Source: Stenotrophomonas maltophilia
GTDB lineage: Bacteria; Pseudomonadota; Gammaproteobacteria; Xanthomonadales; Xanthomonadaceae
Reading direction: 5' to 3'
Assembly (NCBI RefSeq): GCF_001676385.1
Contig: NZ_LYVJ01000001.1
Location: 310,001 to 374,000, forward strand
DNA length: 64,000 nucleotides
The position numbers and the translations under genes are program-made. The notes under the pieces are model-generated. The model saw only the letters and a list, made by a program, of their open reading frames with translations, ran no database searches and was not told the origin of the DNA. Every line of letters starts with the position of its first letter. The stretch's first letter is position 1. Shown piece after piece: positions 1-11,199 of this stretch.

Positions 1-1
1 C

Positions 2-40
2 CTGCCGCTGGACCATCCGCGCCCGGAGGGCATCCTGTGA
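2..40 (+). CDS. possible 3' end of an upstream gene (partial)
   Basis: One frame is open from the left edge and ends in TGA at 38-40. It encodes a C-terminus ending LPLDHPRPEGIL. The stop overlaps the GTG start of the next gene as GTGA, a common arrangement for coupled genes. Only 12 codons are visible, so the product cannot be named and the reading could be chance. Confidence 0.3.
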   Translation: MPLDHPRPEGIL

Positions 41-993
41 GCGAGGCCCTGCTGCGCGCGCTGCAGCAGCGTGCTGCGCTCAACGCCCTGGTGCGGCGCT
101 TCTTCGCCGAGCGCGATGTGCTGGAAGTGGAAACACCGATCCTCTCGGTGGCGGGCAATACCGAGCCGAACATCGACAGTTTCCATACTGATTTCACCGG
201 CCATGTGGATGCCGGTGGCCGCCGCCGCTGGTTGCGGACCTCGCCGGAGTATCCGCTCAAGCGCCTGCTCGCCGCCGGTGTGGGCGACTGCTATGAACTG
301 GGCCGCGTGTTCCGTAATGGCGAGGCGGGCGGCCGCCACAACCCGGAATTCACCATGCTGGAGTGGTACCGCGTCGGTTGGGATCACCATCGGCTGGTAC
401 AGGAGACAGCCGAGCTGGTCGGCCAGGCGCTGGGCCTGGTCGGGCGCAGCGCGACGCTGCGCGTGCTGAGCTACCGCGAGCTGTACCAGCAGCATGTGGG
501 CGTGGACCCGTTCGACGCCGACGAGGCGGCGTTGCGTACCGCGCTGGGCGATGTGGGCATCGATCCGGTCGGGCTGACCCGCGATGATTGGCTGGACCTG
601 TTGATGACCCATCGCATCCAGCCACACTTCGATGACACGGTCATGACCGTGGTCCACGACTGGCCCGCCAGCCAGGCGGCGCTGGCCCGCATTCGTCCCG
701 GCACACCGCCCCTGGCCGAGCGTTTCGAGCTTTACCTGGGCGCGGTGGAACTGGCCAACGGCTATCACGAACTGAACGACGCGCAGGAGCAGCGAATGCG
801 CTTCCGGCGTGACCTGCAGCGCCGCCACGAGCGGGGCCAGGTGCAACCTGCGCTGGACGAAGCGCTGCTGGCGGCGTTGCCGTCGATGCCGGCCTGTGCC
901 GGCGTGGCGGTCGGTGTCGATCGCCTGCTGATGGCGATGAACCGCACGCCGCGCATCGCCGATGTGCTGGCCTATGACTTCGCCCGTGCCTGA
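37..993 (+). CDS. epmA: EF-P--(R)-beta-lysine ligase EpmA (lysyl-tRNA synthetase paralogue)
   Basis: A 318-residue protein with only the catalytic domain of a class II lysyl-tRNA synthetase and no N-terminal anticodon-binding domain, which is the size of EpmA (GenX/PoxA/YjeA). Class II motif 2 is seen near residues 93-112 (FRNGE, then HNPEFTMLEWYR) and motif 3 near 285-300 (AVGVDRLLMAMN). The family activates (R)-beta-lysine and attaches it to a conserved lysine of elongation factor P, helping ribosomes through polyproline stretches. The GTG start is supported by GGAGGG upstream and by the GTGA overlap with the preceding frame. The partner genes epmB and efp are not in this window. Confidence 0.9.
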   Translation: MSEALLRALQQRAALNALVRRFFAERDVLEVETPILSVAGNTEPNIDSFHTDFTGHVDAGGRRRWLRTSPEYPLKRLLAAGVGDCYELGRVFRNGEAGGRHNPEFTMLEWYRVGWDHHRLVQETAELVGQALGLVGRSATLRVLSYRELYQQHVGVDPFDADEAALRTALGDVGIDPVGLTRDDWLDLLMTHRIQPHFDDTVMTVVHDWPASQAALARIRPGTPPLAERFELYLGAVELANGYHELNDAQEQRMRFRRDLQRRHERGQVQPALDEALLAALPSMPACAGVAVGVDRLLMAMNRTPRIADVLAYDFARA

Positions 994-1063
994 TCTTCGC
1001 GGCCAAGTGGACATCGAAGGCTGAACGGATTGCCAGCTTTCCTCGCTTGCTTCGGCAAGCAGG

Positions 1064-1855
1064 ATGATGCTCTCATCACCGCAGATGCGGGACACTCGCA
1101 TCGGCATTGGTCCACTCCTGTCGGGGAAGGCATTGGTCAAGTGGTTTGCGGTCGTTGCGGCACCGGTCTGCTCCATCGCGCTGTGGAGTGGCTGGCCGTC
1201 TCCGGCGTCGGCCGGGCAGGCGGGCTATGACGGCGAAGTGGTGACCTGCGAGTCGCGCGACATGGGCTGGGTGCATTGCGATATCGATGTCAGCCATGGC
1301 ATCGACCTGGTCCGCCAGCTGTCAAGCAACAGCTGCATCCGTGGCAGCGAGTGGGGGACCGATCGCAGTGGCGTGTGGGTCACCCTCGGGTGCCGCGCCG
1401 AGTTCCGCGCGCGCCGCGCGGACGGAGCTGCGCCGGCGCATGAGGGCAAGCGCCTGGTGCGCCGGGTGGTGCGCTGCGAGTCCAACGGGCGCCCGCAGAG
1501 CTGCCCGGTGCGTCTGGACGGGGCGCCGGTGCGCCTGCTGCGCCAGTTGTCGGTGCTGCCGTGCCGGGAAGGCCAGGGCTGGGGCTACAAGCGCAATGAG
1601 ATCTGGACCAGCCGAGGTTGCCAGGGTGACTTCGAAGTGGCCGACGACGAAGGCCGATTCGTCGATGTACCCCGCCGCCTGACCTGCGAATCGAAGTCGA
1701 AGAAGCGCCGCTTCTGCGGTGCCAGCATCTCGGTTGGCGCTGCGGTGACCGAACAGCTGTCCAATACACCGTGCGAGGAGGGCCGCACCTGGGGCTGGAA
1801 CCGCAACGGGGTCTGGGTGGACGGGGGCTGCCGCGCCGAATTCTCGGTGAATTGA
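1064..1855 (+). CDS. exported protein with three DUF3011 repeats
   Basis: A 263-residue protein. A hydrophobic stretch ending PASA near residues 24-51 looks like a signal peptide, so the mature protein should be periplasmic or outer-envelope. Three tandem repeats of about 60 residues follow. Each has the pattern CES...C...QLS...C..G..WG...(G/E)(V/I)W...GC...F, and each carries four cysteines at matching positions, suggesting two disulfides per repeat. The pattern matches DUF3011, a family of unknown function. The start is uncertain: ATG codons lie at 1064, 1067 and 1085 and none has a strong ribosome-binding site. Confidence 0.75.
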   Translation: MMLSSPQMRDTRIGIGPLLSGKALVKWFAVVAAPVCSIALWSGWPSPASAGQAGYDGEVVTCESRDMGWVHCDIDVSHGIDLVRQLSSNSCIRGSEWGTDRSGVWVTLGCRAEFRARRADGAAPAHEGKRLVRRVVRCESNGRPQSCPVRLDGAPVRLLRQLSVLPCREGQGWGYKRNEIWTSRGCQGDFEVADDEGRFVDVPRRLTCESKSKKRRFCGASISVGAAVTEQLSNTPCEEGRTWGWNRNGVWVDGGCRAEFSVN

Positions 1856-1869
1856 GCCCGGGCAGGCTC

Positions 1870-1893
1870 CAACCACGCGGAGCGTGGCCCTAC
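1870..1893 (-). repeat. SMAG-type palindrome ahead of mtnA
   Basis: Read on the minus strand, GTAG is followed by a stem of CCACGCT and its complement around a short loop. It sits in the 47-bp gap between the DUF3011 gene and mtnA, in the mtnA leader. Confidence 0.6.
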
Positions 1894-1902
1894 AATGGGT
1901 CC

Positions 1903-2967
1903 ATGAACACTGCCTCTGACATCGACTACGCCCGTTACGACCACATCCGCCCGATCCTGTGGACCGGTGACGCCCTGCAGTTGCTGGACCAGCGCAAGCT
2001 GCCGTTCGTGGTCGAACACGTGGCCTGCCATGACAGTGACGACGTCGCTGCGGCCATCCATGCGCTGACCGTGCGTGGCGCGCCGGCGATCGGCATTGCC
2101 GCCGCCTGGGGCGTGGTGCTGGCGGCGCGTGGCGTACAGGCTGCTGACGGAGCCCATGCGCTGCAGCAGCTGGAGCCGGCGCTGCAACGCCTGAACGCGT
2201 CGCGCCCGACGGCAGTCAACCTGGCCTGGGCACTGGCACGCATGCGCCGGTGCCTGAACGCGGCCGGCGCCGACTGGAAGGCACTGCTGGAAGCGGAGGC
2301 GCAGGCCATCGCCGAGGAAGACCTCGCAGCAAACCGTCACATGGGTGCGCTGGGCGCCGGCCTGATCGAGGCCGGCAGCGGCGTGCTGACCCACTGCAAC
2401 ACCGGCTCGCTGGCCACTGCTGGCTTTGGTACCGCGCTCGGTGTGATCCGCGCGGGCATGGCCCAGCACCGCATCGCCCGTGTGTTCGCAGGCGAGACCC
2501 GGCCTTGGCTGCAGGGCGCGCGCCTGACCGTGTGGGAGCTGCAGCAGGACGGCATCGACGCCACTCTGATTGCTGATTCGGCCGCGTCGCACCTGATGAA
2601 GACCGGCGCGGTCCAGTGGGTGATCGTCGGCGCCGACCGCATCTGCGCCAACGGCGATACCGCGAACAAGATCGGCACTTACCAGCTGGCCATCGCCGCC
2701 CGCCACCACGGGGTGAAATTCATGGTCGTGGCCCCGGCGTCCACCGTGGACATGGAGACCGTGGACGGCAGCCAGATCGAGATCGAGCAGCGCGATCCGG
2801 GCGAACTGTACGGCGTGGGCGGCACCCGCACCGTGGCCGAGGGCATCGCTGCCTGGAACCCGGTGTTCGATGTCACCCCCGGTGAGCTGATCGACGCCAT
2901 CGTGACCGAACGCGGGGTGATCCTGAATCCGACTGCCGGGAACATGCGCGCTGCCTTCGGCGCCTGA
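1903..2967 (+). CDS. mtnA: S-methyl-5-thioribose-1-phosphate isomerase
   Basis: A 354-residue protein of the eIF2B-alpha-like aldose-ketose isomerase family. It converts 5-methylthioribose-1-phosphate to the ribulose form in methionine salvage, in the cytoplasm. Visible signatures are [14 protein letters not shown] near residues 54-67, HCNTGSLAT with the catalytic Cys, [18 protein letters not shown] with the catalytic Asp, and NPVFDVTP near the C-terminus. The ATG at 1903 was chosen because it starts the family's normal N-terminus (...YDHIRPILW). The frame is open further upstream but would run through the repeat and into the preceding gene. No other salvage genes lie next to it. Confidence 0.93.
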   Translation: MNTASDIDYARYDHIRPILWTGDALQLLDQRKLPFVVEHVACHDSDDVAAAIHALTVRGAPAIGIAAAWGVVLAARGVQAADGAHALQQLEPALQRLNASRPTAVNLAWALARMRRCLNAAGADWKALLEAEAQAIAEEDLAANRHMGALGAGLIEAGSGVLTHCNTGSLATAGFGTALGVIRAGMAQHRIARVFAGETRPWLQGARLTVWELQQDGIDATLIADSAASHLMKTGAVQWVIVGADRICANGDTANKIGTYQLAIAARHHGVKFMVVAPASTVDMETVDGSQIEIEQRDPGELYGVGGTRTVAEGIAAWNPVFDVTPGELIDAIVTERGVILNPTAGNMRAAFGA

Positions 2968-2990
2968 GGCGGGCAGGGCGGCGGACGTCG

Positions 2991-3084
2991 GTAGAGCCGA
3001 GCCCATGCTCGGCTGCCGTCTGTAGAACCGAGCCGATGCTCGGCTGCGGCGGATTGCCGGCCGAGCCGAGCGCGGGCTCGCTTA
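2991..3084 (+). repeat. cluster of three SMAG palindromes
   Basis: Two near-identical copies, each GTAG followed by a GAGCAT-centred stem (CCGAGC/GCTCGG), lie at 2991-3016 and 3022-3047. A third, lacking the GTAG, lies at 3060-3084 (CCGAGCGCGGGCTCG). They fill the mtnA-gyrA intergenic region just after the mtnA stop and could act as a mtnA 3' stem or terminator. Confidence 0.8.
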
Positions 3085-3161
3085 TACAGGAGCGGTGGGG
3101 CCCCTAAGTTCCTGATTTGTGCCGGTAAAATCCCCGTAAAGGGAGGCGGAAAACGGCCTGT

Positions 3162-3180
3162 TGTGGTAGTATCCACAGGT
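3162..3180 (+). promoter_or_regulatory. possible gyrA promoter -10 region
   Basis: TAGTAT at 3167-3172 lies in a relatively AT-rich stretch about 85 bp before the gyrA start. No good -35 box is seen at the right distance, so this is weak. Confidence 0.25.
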
Positions 3181-3257
3181 TGAATCGAGGTTCCGGCACG
3201 ACCCCCTCCCGCAGAGGGCTGCGCCGGACTGGACCGCTACCAGACAACGGAACCCGA

Positions 3258-5972
<2,715 letters not shown>

Positions 5973-5998
5973 TCCCGCCGCTCTGTCGGGATGTCGGG

Positions 5999-6023
5999 CG
6001 ACGCCGGCCATGTGCCGGCGTCG
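5999..6023 (+). terminator. hairpin after gyrA
   Basis: A perfect 10-bp stem (CGACGCCGGC / GCCGGCGTCG) with a CATGT loop begins 27 bp after the gyrA stop. The tail is GTCGTAT and not a clean T-run, so termination may be weak. Confidence 0.55.
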
Positions 6024-6136
6024 TCGTATCCGGGCCGCATGCTCATCCGCTGGACGCCGCACCGGTCGGCAAAATACGCGCCCGCTTCACGGTAGCGGTG
6101 GGATAACGGCCGTTATCACCCGACCGGAGAGCACCG

Positions 6137-8659
6137 ATGTCCACCACGCCGCAGTCCGCTTCGCTGCCGCTGCGCCGCCATGTACTGGTCACGCTGCTCG
6201 CGCTGTTGCTGCTTGCGCTGGGCCTTGTCATTGGCGGGCTGGGGGCATGGCTGATTGCCCTGGGCGGATCGTGGTACTACGCCATTGCCGGCCTGGCGCT
6301 GCTCGCCAGTGGCGTGCTGCTGTGGCGCAACCTGCGGAGCGGTGCCGTGATCTACGCGCTGCTCTTCGTGGGCACGCTGCTCTGGACATGGTGGGAGTCG
6401 GGCAGCGACTACTGGCGTTGGGTACCGCGCCTGGGCCTGGTGACCGCACTGGGCATCGTGCTGGCGTTGCTGGCGCCGACCTTGCAGGCCCCGGTCCCGA
6501 AGCGGTTGTCGCGCAGTGTGGCCGCGGTGTTGATGCTGGTATTCATAGCGGCCTTCGCGCTGGCATTCGCCCCGCATGGCGAGGTACAGGGCGACCAGGC
6601 GTTCCCGGAGGCCGCAGTCAGTGCCGGGCTCGAGCCGACCCGCGATACCACCGGGCTACAACCGGCCGATCACCCAGCAGAGGGCGACTGGGCGGCCTGG
6701 GGCCGGAACAATGCCGCCACACGGTTCTCGCCGCTGCAGCAGATCACTCCGGACAACGTCGCCACGCTGGAGCTGGCGTGGCAGTTCCGTACCGGCGACC
6801 TGCCGAACAAGCGCTGGGGTGCGGAAACCACGCCGCTCAAGGTCGGGGACCGGCTGTATCTGTGCACTGCCCGCAATCAGTTGATCGCGCTTGACGCAGG
6901 AACCGGCAGGGAACTGTGGCGCTTTGATCCGAAGGTCAGGGATGAATCCATCCCCTACACGGCGGCCTGCCGCGGGGTGGCGTATTACGAGCAGCCCCGC
7001 ACGACCCCGGCCGGCGATGCCTCCCTCGCCGACATCGCGGCCGATCTCGCCCTGCCGTCAGCGCCGCAGCCGATACCGCCACGGGGCACGCCCGGGAGCC
7101 GTCCTGCCTGCAGCGCGCGCATCATTGAAGGGACGCTGGATGGCCGCATCATCGCGGTGGACGCGGATAGCGGTCGCCCCTGCGCCAACTTCGGCAACAA
7201 CGGCCAGGTCGATATCACCCTGGGCATGGGCGAGGTGCCGCCGGGCTATGTCTCGATCACCTCGCCGCCGGCGATCGTGCGTGGCGTCATTGTCACCGGC
7301 CACCAGGTGCTGGATGGCCAGCGTCGCGATGCACCCTCTGGCGTGATCCAGGCTTACGATGCCGTCGCGGGCAAGCTGCGTTGGGCCTGGGACATGGACC
7401 AGCCGGAACTGACCGGACTGCCACCGCCCGGCAAGGAATACACGCGGGGCACGCCGAACATGTGGACCACCGCCACCGGCGACGAGGAACTGGGCCTGGT
7501 CTACCTGCCGATGGGCAATTCCGCCGGCGACTACTGGAGCGGTTCGCGCAGCGAGAACCAGAACCGGTACTCGACCTCGCTGGTGGCGATCGACGTGACC
7601 ACCGGCAAGCCCGCCTGGCATTTCCAGGCCGTCCGCAAGGACGTATGGGACTACGACCTGGGTTCACAGGCCAGCCTGATCGATTTCCCCACCGCCTCGG
7701 GCAAGGTGCCCGCCATCCTGCTGCCCAGCAAGCAGGGGGACATCTACATCCTGGACCGCCGCAGCGGGCAGCTGCTGACACCGGCTGAAGAGCGCAGGGT
7801 GCCGCAGGGCGGCGTGGAGCCGGAACAGCGCTCGGCCACCCAGCTGTTCTCGCGCTACCACACGCTGCGCCGCGACAACGACCTGACCGAGCGTGACATG
7901 TGGGGCATCACCCCGATCGATCAGCTGGTCTGCCGCATCCAGTTCCGCAACGCCAGCTATGAGGGTTTCTATACACCGCCCACCAGCGATCGTCATTCCA
8001 TTGAATACCCCGGCTACAACGGGGGGTCGGACTGGGGCAGCGTGTCGATCGACACGCGCCGCGGCGTGATCGTGGCCAACTACAACGACATGCCCAACTA
8101 CAACCGGCTGGTGCCACGTGCCGAGGCGGACCGCAAGGGCTGGGTGCCCCGCGAACAGGTGCGCGCCGACAAGGGGGGGGCCGAGGGTGCCGGCGACCCG
8201 CAGGTCGGCACGCCGTACGCCATCGACGTCAACGCCGGCTGGCGCCTGCCGTTCACCGGCCTGCTGTGCAAGCAGCCTCCCTATGGCGGCATCCGCGCCA
8301 TCGACCTGCGCACCGGCAAGTTGCTGTGGGATCGTCCTTTCGGCAGCGCGCGCGGCAATGGCCCGTTCGGCATCCGCTCCGGGTTGCCGATCGAGATTGG
8401 TACGCCGAACAACGGCGGCTCGGTGGTCACCGCCAGCGGACTGATCTTCATCGCCGCCGCCACCGATGACCTGCTGCGTGCCATCGACCTGAAGACCGGC
8501 AAGGAACTGTGGCATGCCAAGCTGCCTGCGGGCGGCCAGGCCAATCCGATGGTCTACGAACAGGGGGGGCGCCAGTACGTGGTGATCATGGCCGGCGGCC
8601 ACCATTTCATGGAGACACCGAAGGGCGATTACGTGATGGCGTATGCGCTGCCGAAGTAG
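6137..8659 (+). CDS. gcd: membrane-bound PQQ-dependent glucose dehydrogenase
   Basis: An 840-residue quinoprotein. Residues 1-150 hold about five transmembrane segments, and the rest is a periplasmic eight-bladed propeller. The family signature is present (DWAAWGRNNAATRFSPLQQI, then TLELAWQFRTGD). Repeated tryptophan-docking blades are seen (LIALDAGTGRELW, AIDLRTGKLLW, AIDLKTGKELW). The enzyme oxidises glucose to gluconolactone in the periplasm and passes electrons to ubiquinone. It needs PQQ; no pqq genes are in the window. GGAG lies just before the ATG at 6137. The gene stands alone between gyrA and the RAYT patch. Confidence 0.94.
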   Translation: MSTTPQSASLPLRRHVLVTLLALLLLALGLVIGGLGAWLIALGGSWYYAIAGLALLASGVLLWRNLRSGAVIYALLFVGTLLWTWWESGSDYWRWVPRLGLVTALGIVLALLAPTLQAPVPKRLSRSVAAVLMLVFIAAFALAFAPHGEVQGDQAFPEAAVSAGLEPTRDTTGLQPADHPAEGDWAAWGRNNAATRFSPLQQITPDNVATLELAWQFRTGDLPNKRWGAETTPLKVGDRLYLCTARNQLIALDAGTGRELWRFDPKVRDESIPYTAACRGVAYYEQPRTTPAGDASLADIAADLALPSAPQPIPPRGTPGSRPACSARIIEGTLDGRIIAVDADSGRPCANFGNNGQVDITLGMGEVPPGYVSITSPPAIVRGVIVTGHQVLDGQRRDAPSGVIQAYDAVAGKLRWAWDMDQPELTGLPPPGKEYTRGTPNMWTTATGDEELGLVYLPMGNSAGDYWSGSRSENQNRYSTSLVAIDVTTGKPAWHFQAVRKDVWDYDLGSQASLIDFPTASGKVPAILLPSKQGDIYILDRRSGQLLTPAEERRVPQGGVEPEQRSATQLFSRYHTLRRDNDLTERDMWGITPIDQLVCRIQFRNASYEGFYTPPTSDRHSIEYPGYNGGSDWGSVSIDTRRGVIVANYNDMPNYNRLVPRAEADRKGWVPREQVRADKGGAEGAGDPQVGTPYAIDVNAGWRLPFTGLLCKQPPYGGIRAIDLRTGKLLWDRPFGSARGNGPFGIRSGLPIEIGTPNNGGSVVTASGLIFIAAATDDLLRAIDLKTGKELWHAKLPAGGQANPMVYEQGGRQYVVIMAGGHHFMETPKGDYVMAYALPK

Positions 8660-8689
8660 GGCGGCGCAGCAAGGTGGTGCAGGGCCCGC

Positions 8690-8713
8690 CGGGTCGACCT
8701 GCGCGTCGACCCG
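8690..8713. repeat. inverted repeat after gcd
   Basis: CGGGTCGAC and GTCGACCCG form a perfect 9-bp stem around CTGCGC, 31 bp after the gcd stop. It may serve as the gcd terminator. A second imperfect palindrome (GATTCCGGCAT / ATGCCGGATTC, 10 of 11 pairs) lies at 8746-8780, between it and the RAYT gene. Confidence 0.5.
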
Positions 8714-8788
8714 ATCCGATCGACGGCTGCATCAAGGCAATTCCTGATTCCGGCATGGGCGGCATACCGATGCCGGATTCCGGCCCTG

Positions 8789-9286
8789 ATGGGCATTCTC
8801 GGTTCCATGCCCAGCGTCCAGCCTGCCGTCGGCCGTCATCCCATCATCGGCAATGTCCATGCCATCACGATGATGTGCCGGAACGGCCATCGCATCTTTG
8901 ATTCCCCCGCCAACGCCGGCGTCGCGATGCAGCTCCTCGGATCGATGGACCGGGAAGGCCTGACCACCTCACTTGCCTGGGTCGTCATGCCGGATCACAT
9001 TCATTGGATGGCCCAGCTACGTGGCCATTCGCCAGGCTACTGCGTGCATCGCTTCAAAGCGCGCAGCAGCTTTCTCATCAATCGCCAGCGCGGCCGGGCA
9101 GGGGGGCTCTGGCAGCCCGGCCATCACGACGACGTAATTGGCTGTGACGCGTCGTTGCGACGCCATGCGCGCCACATCCTGGCAAATCCCGTCCGGGCCG
9201 GCCTGGCTGCGCAACTGGGCGAACACCCGTACGGATGGTGCCGCTGGACCCTGAGCGACCTGGAGGCTGCAGGTGAGGGCGGATAG
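8789..9286 (+). CDS. REP-associated tyrosine transposase (RAYT), Y1/IS200-like
   Basis: A 165-residue protein of the Y1 transposase fold. The HUH metal motif is intact (VVMPDHIHWM near residues 69-78), and the RAYT signature LWQPGHHDDV is followed by ANPVRAGLA. The family cuts and joins single-stranded DNA at REP palindromes, and is a single-copy, usually non-hopping relative of IS200 TnpA. In E. coli RAYT the catalytic Tyr sits five residues before the conserved NP; here the aligned residue appears to be His (ARHILANP), so activity is doubtful. The ATG at 8789 or 8807 could be the start. No terminal inverted repeats of a full IS are seen; palindromes lie upstream at 8690-8780. Confidence 0.85.
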   Translation: MGILGSMPSVQPAVGRHPIIGNVHAITMMCRNGHRIFDSPANAGVAMQLLGSMDREGLTTSLAWVVMPDHIHWMAQLRGHSPGYCVHRFKARSSFLINRQRGRAGGLWQPGHHDDVIGCDASLRRHARHILANPVRAGLAAQLGEHPYGWCRWTLSDLEAAGEGG

Positions 9287-9323
9287 GGCCGGCGGGGGAG
9301 TGCCGATCGGGTACCGTTCGCCC

Positions 9324-9719
9324 TTATTGCGCAGGCACCCGCACCATCTTCGACATCAGGTGTTCCACCACGCTGGCCGGATCGGTGGTGCGACCGACAT
9401 GGGTACTCGACACCTGCACGATCGAACTGCGCCTGGCGGTGAGGAAGTGGAAGCGGGCGCGGGCCGGCAGCTGCGCGATCGGCCCGGCGCTGGCGTCGCC
9501 GCGGCAGATCGCCACGATCGCATCCAGCCATGGCTGCAGCGCCTCCTGGTCCAGCGCCGGCGCGAAGGCGCGCAGGCGATCCGGATCGATTTCGATCGCC
9601 GCCTCCAGATGGCGCGCGCCAGGGCAGGAGACAATCACCCCGACGTTGATGAATTCCTCGCGTTCCACCCGCGGTACCACGCGGATGACCGCATAGTCAT
9701 ACGTGTGCAGCGTGGGCAC
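9324..9719 (-). CDS. DUF3037 family protein, partner of the HipA-like kinase
   Basis: A 131-residue protein from a GTG start at 9719 with GGAGG upstream. The N-terminus (YDYAVIRVVPRVEREEFINVG) and a central GDASAGPIAQL segment match my memory of DUF3037, whose function is unknown. The start lies inside the end of the HipA-like gene upstream, giving a 23-bp overlap and implying one operon and coupled translation. DUF3037 genes commonly follow HipA-like kinase genes, which suggests they act together. No catalytic residues can be assigned. Confidence 0.75.
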   Translation of the reverse strand: MPTLHTYDYAVIRVVPRVEREEFINVGVIVSCPGARHLEAAIEIDPDRLRAFAPALDQEALQPWLDAIVAICRGDASAGPIAQLPARARFHFLTARRSSIVQVSSTHVGRTTDPASVVEHLMSKMVRVPAQ

Positions 9720-10473
9720 GGATCGCCTCCTGCACGAACACCGCACGTACCTTCAATCGGTGCTTGAGATAGTTGATGTAGCCCTGGCGATAGGCCTGCG
9801 GGCTGTCAAAGGCCGGCTCATGGACCAGCCAGCTGTCCGGTACCAGGCCAACGATGCGCTCGATCTCGGCATCGGTCAGGCGTGCTGCCAGCTCGGCATC
9901 CACCTCGGCGATGCGGCGGGCGAACGGCAGCAGCACATGGTCGCGGATCAGCACGAACGGCTTCTCGCAGGCATCACCTGCGTTGGCCCAGTCGTGGTGG
10001 AAGTACATCGCCGCGCCGTGGTCGATCAGGTACAGCTTGCGGTGCCACACCATCAGGTTGGGGTTGCGCGTGGTGCGGTCGACGTTGCTGGTGAACGCAT
10101 CGAACCAGACGATGCGCGAGGCCAGGTCGGCATCCACAGGCATCGCGGCCGGGTCGTAGTTGATCGCGCCGGGCAGGTAGTCCAGCCCCAGGTTCAAGCC
10201 TTCGCTGGCACGGATCAGTTCCTGGATCTCAGGGTCTGGTTCGGTGCGGGCGAACTCGCGGTCCAGCTCGACGAACAGGATCTCCGGAATCGGCAGGCCC
10301 AGCGTGCGTGCCATTTCGCCGGCGATCAGCTCGGCGATCAGCGCTTTCGGGCCCTGGCCGGCGCCACGGAATTTCAGCACGGCCATGCCATCGTCGTCGG
10401 TCTCGACAACAGCGGGCAGGGAGCCACCTTCCCGCAAGGGCGTGATATAGCGGAGGGCATGTACGGTGCGCAT
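9697..10473 (-). CDS. HipA-like kinase domain protein
   Basis: A 258-residue protein resembling the short HipA-related family (HipA_2), without the N-terminal HipA1 domain of true HipA toxins. A glycine-rich or lysine-bearing N-lobe is seen (MAVLKFRGAGQGPKALIAE, residues 29-47). Catalytic-loop residues follow (NVDRTTRNPN, about 129-138), then a metal-binding Asp in LIDHGAA (about 147-153). This looks like a competent protein-kinase-like active site. The substrate is unknown. No HipB-type HTH antitoxin gene is adjacent; the partner is the overlapping DUF3037 gene instead. A role in stress control or toxin-like phosphorylation is only inference. Confidence 0.75.
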   Translation of the reverse strand: MRTVHALRYITPLREGGSLPAVVETDDDGMAVLKFRGAGQGPKALIAELIAGEMARTLGLPIPEILFVELDREFARTEPDPEIQELIRASEGLNLGLDYLPGAINYDPAAMPVDADLASRIVWFDAFTSNVDRTTRNPNLMVWHRKLYLIDHGAAMYFHHDWANAGDACEKPFVLIRDHVLLPFARRIAEVDAELAARLTDAEIERIVGLVPDSWLVHEPAFDSPQAYRQGYINYLKHRLKVRAVFVQEAIRAHAAHV

Positions 10474-10713
10474 GCGCGCATTCTAGCGTGGGCGCAGGCG
10501 GAGCCCGTGGATCCGTGAGGGTGGAATCCCGGCCTTCACCTGTCCGTTCCGCCTGCGGTGGCAGCATCGGTCTTCACGAACCTTCAGGTTCATGGCGTGC
10601 TGGCACTCCCCACGTGGGTGCTTCATGCGGGGCATGTGCCCGCTGCCAGCGATGCGCGCACTGCGAAGCGGAAACCTCATCCACGATGTCCTGCAGGCTA
10701 CGGAGGTGCACCG

Positions 10714-11043
10714 ATGAGCGACGAATTCACTCCCATGCTGCCACCCCTGGACGACGCCAAGGCCGAAGAAATGATCGGCAAGGTCGTGCTGGTCGGTGTC
10801 ACCCGCTATGGCGGCGACGGCCAGGTGCAGGGGCTGGAGCAGTACGCCGGCACCGTGCTGCGCATCAGTGCCGACGAAGGCGTGGTGCTGGCTGATGAGA
10901 ACGACGGCCATGAGCGCTACCTGCCGCCGATGCTCGACCAGTACCTCCCCGCCGAACCGGGGGAATACTGCATGCGCAGCAGCGGCATGATCGTGGTCGA
11001 CCCGGACTACCTGGCCACCTGGGACCTGCACGCGCAGCAGTAG
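10714..11043 (+). CDS. conserved small acidic protein of unknown function
   Basis: A 109-residue protein. The ATG at 10714 has a good ribosome-binding site (CGGAGG) 7 bp upstream, so the longer frame from 10558 is rejected. The sequence is acidic and soluble, with no signal peptide or membrane segment. The middle (GKVVLVGVTRYGGDGQVQGLEQYAGTVLRI) looks like a small beta-barrel. I do not recognise a named domain. The 240 bp between it and the HipA-like gene hold nothing I can identify. Confidence 0.6.
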   Translation: MSDEFTPMLPPLDDAKAEEMIGKVVLVGVTRYGGDGQVQGLEQYAGTVLRISADEGVVLADENDGHERYLPPMLDQYLPAEPGEYCMRSSGMIVVDPDYLATWDLHAQQ

Positions 11044-11199
11044 TGCCAGGCCATGCCTGGAAAAGCTGGAGCGGCTGCCGGGCTGCCACTTTGCCCCATC
11101 CGGTCACTAGCCCTTCCGGCCCATTCACGACAACCCCTGCGGTGCTAGATTCGGGTCCATGCCCGATTCCGGGTATCCATTCACACCCAGGGGATAAGG

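Noticed and set aside
1856..1902. SAM riboswitch ahead of mtnA
   Set aside because: The gap is under 50 bp and contains only a repeat palindrome, too short for a known SAM aptamer with expression platform.
10558..10713. Longer start for the small acidic protein
   Set aside because: The extension has no ribosome-binding site and a different composition. CGGAGG precedes the ATG at 10714.
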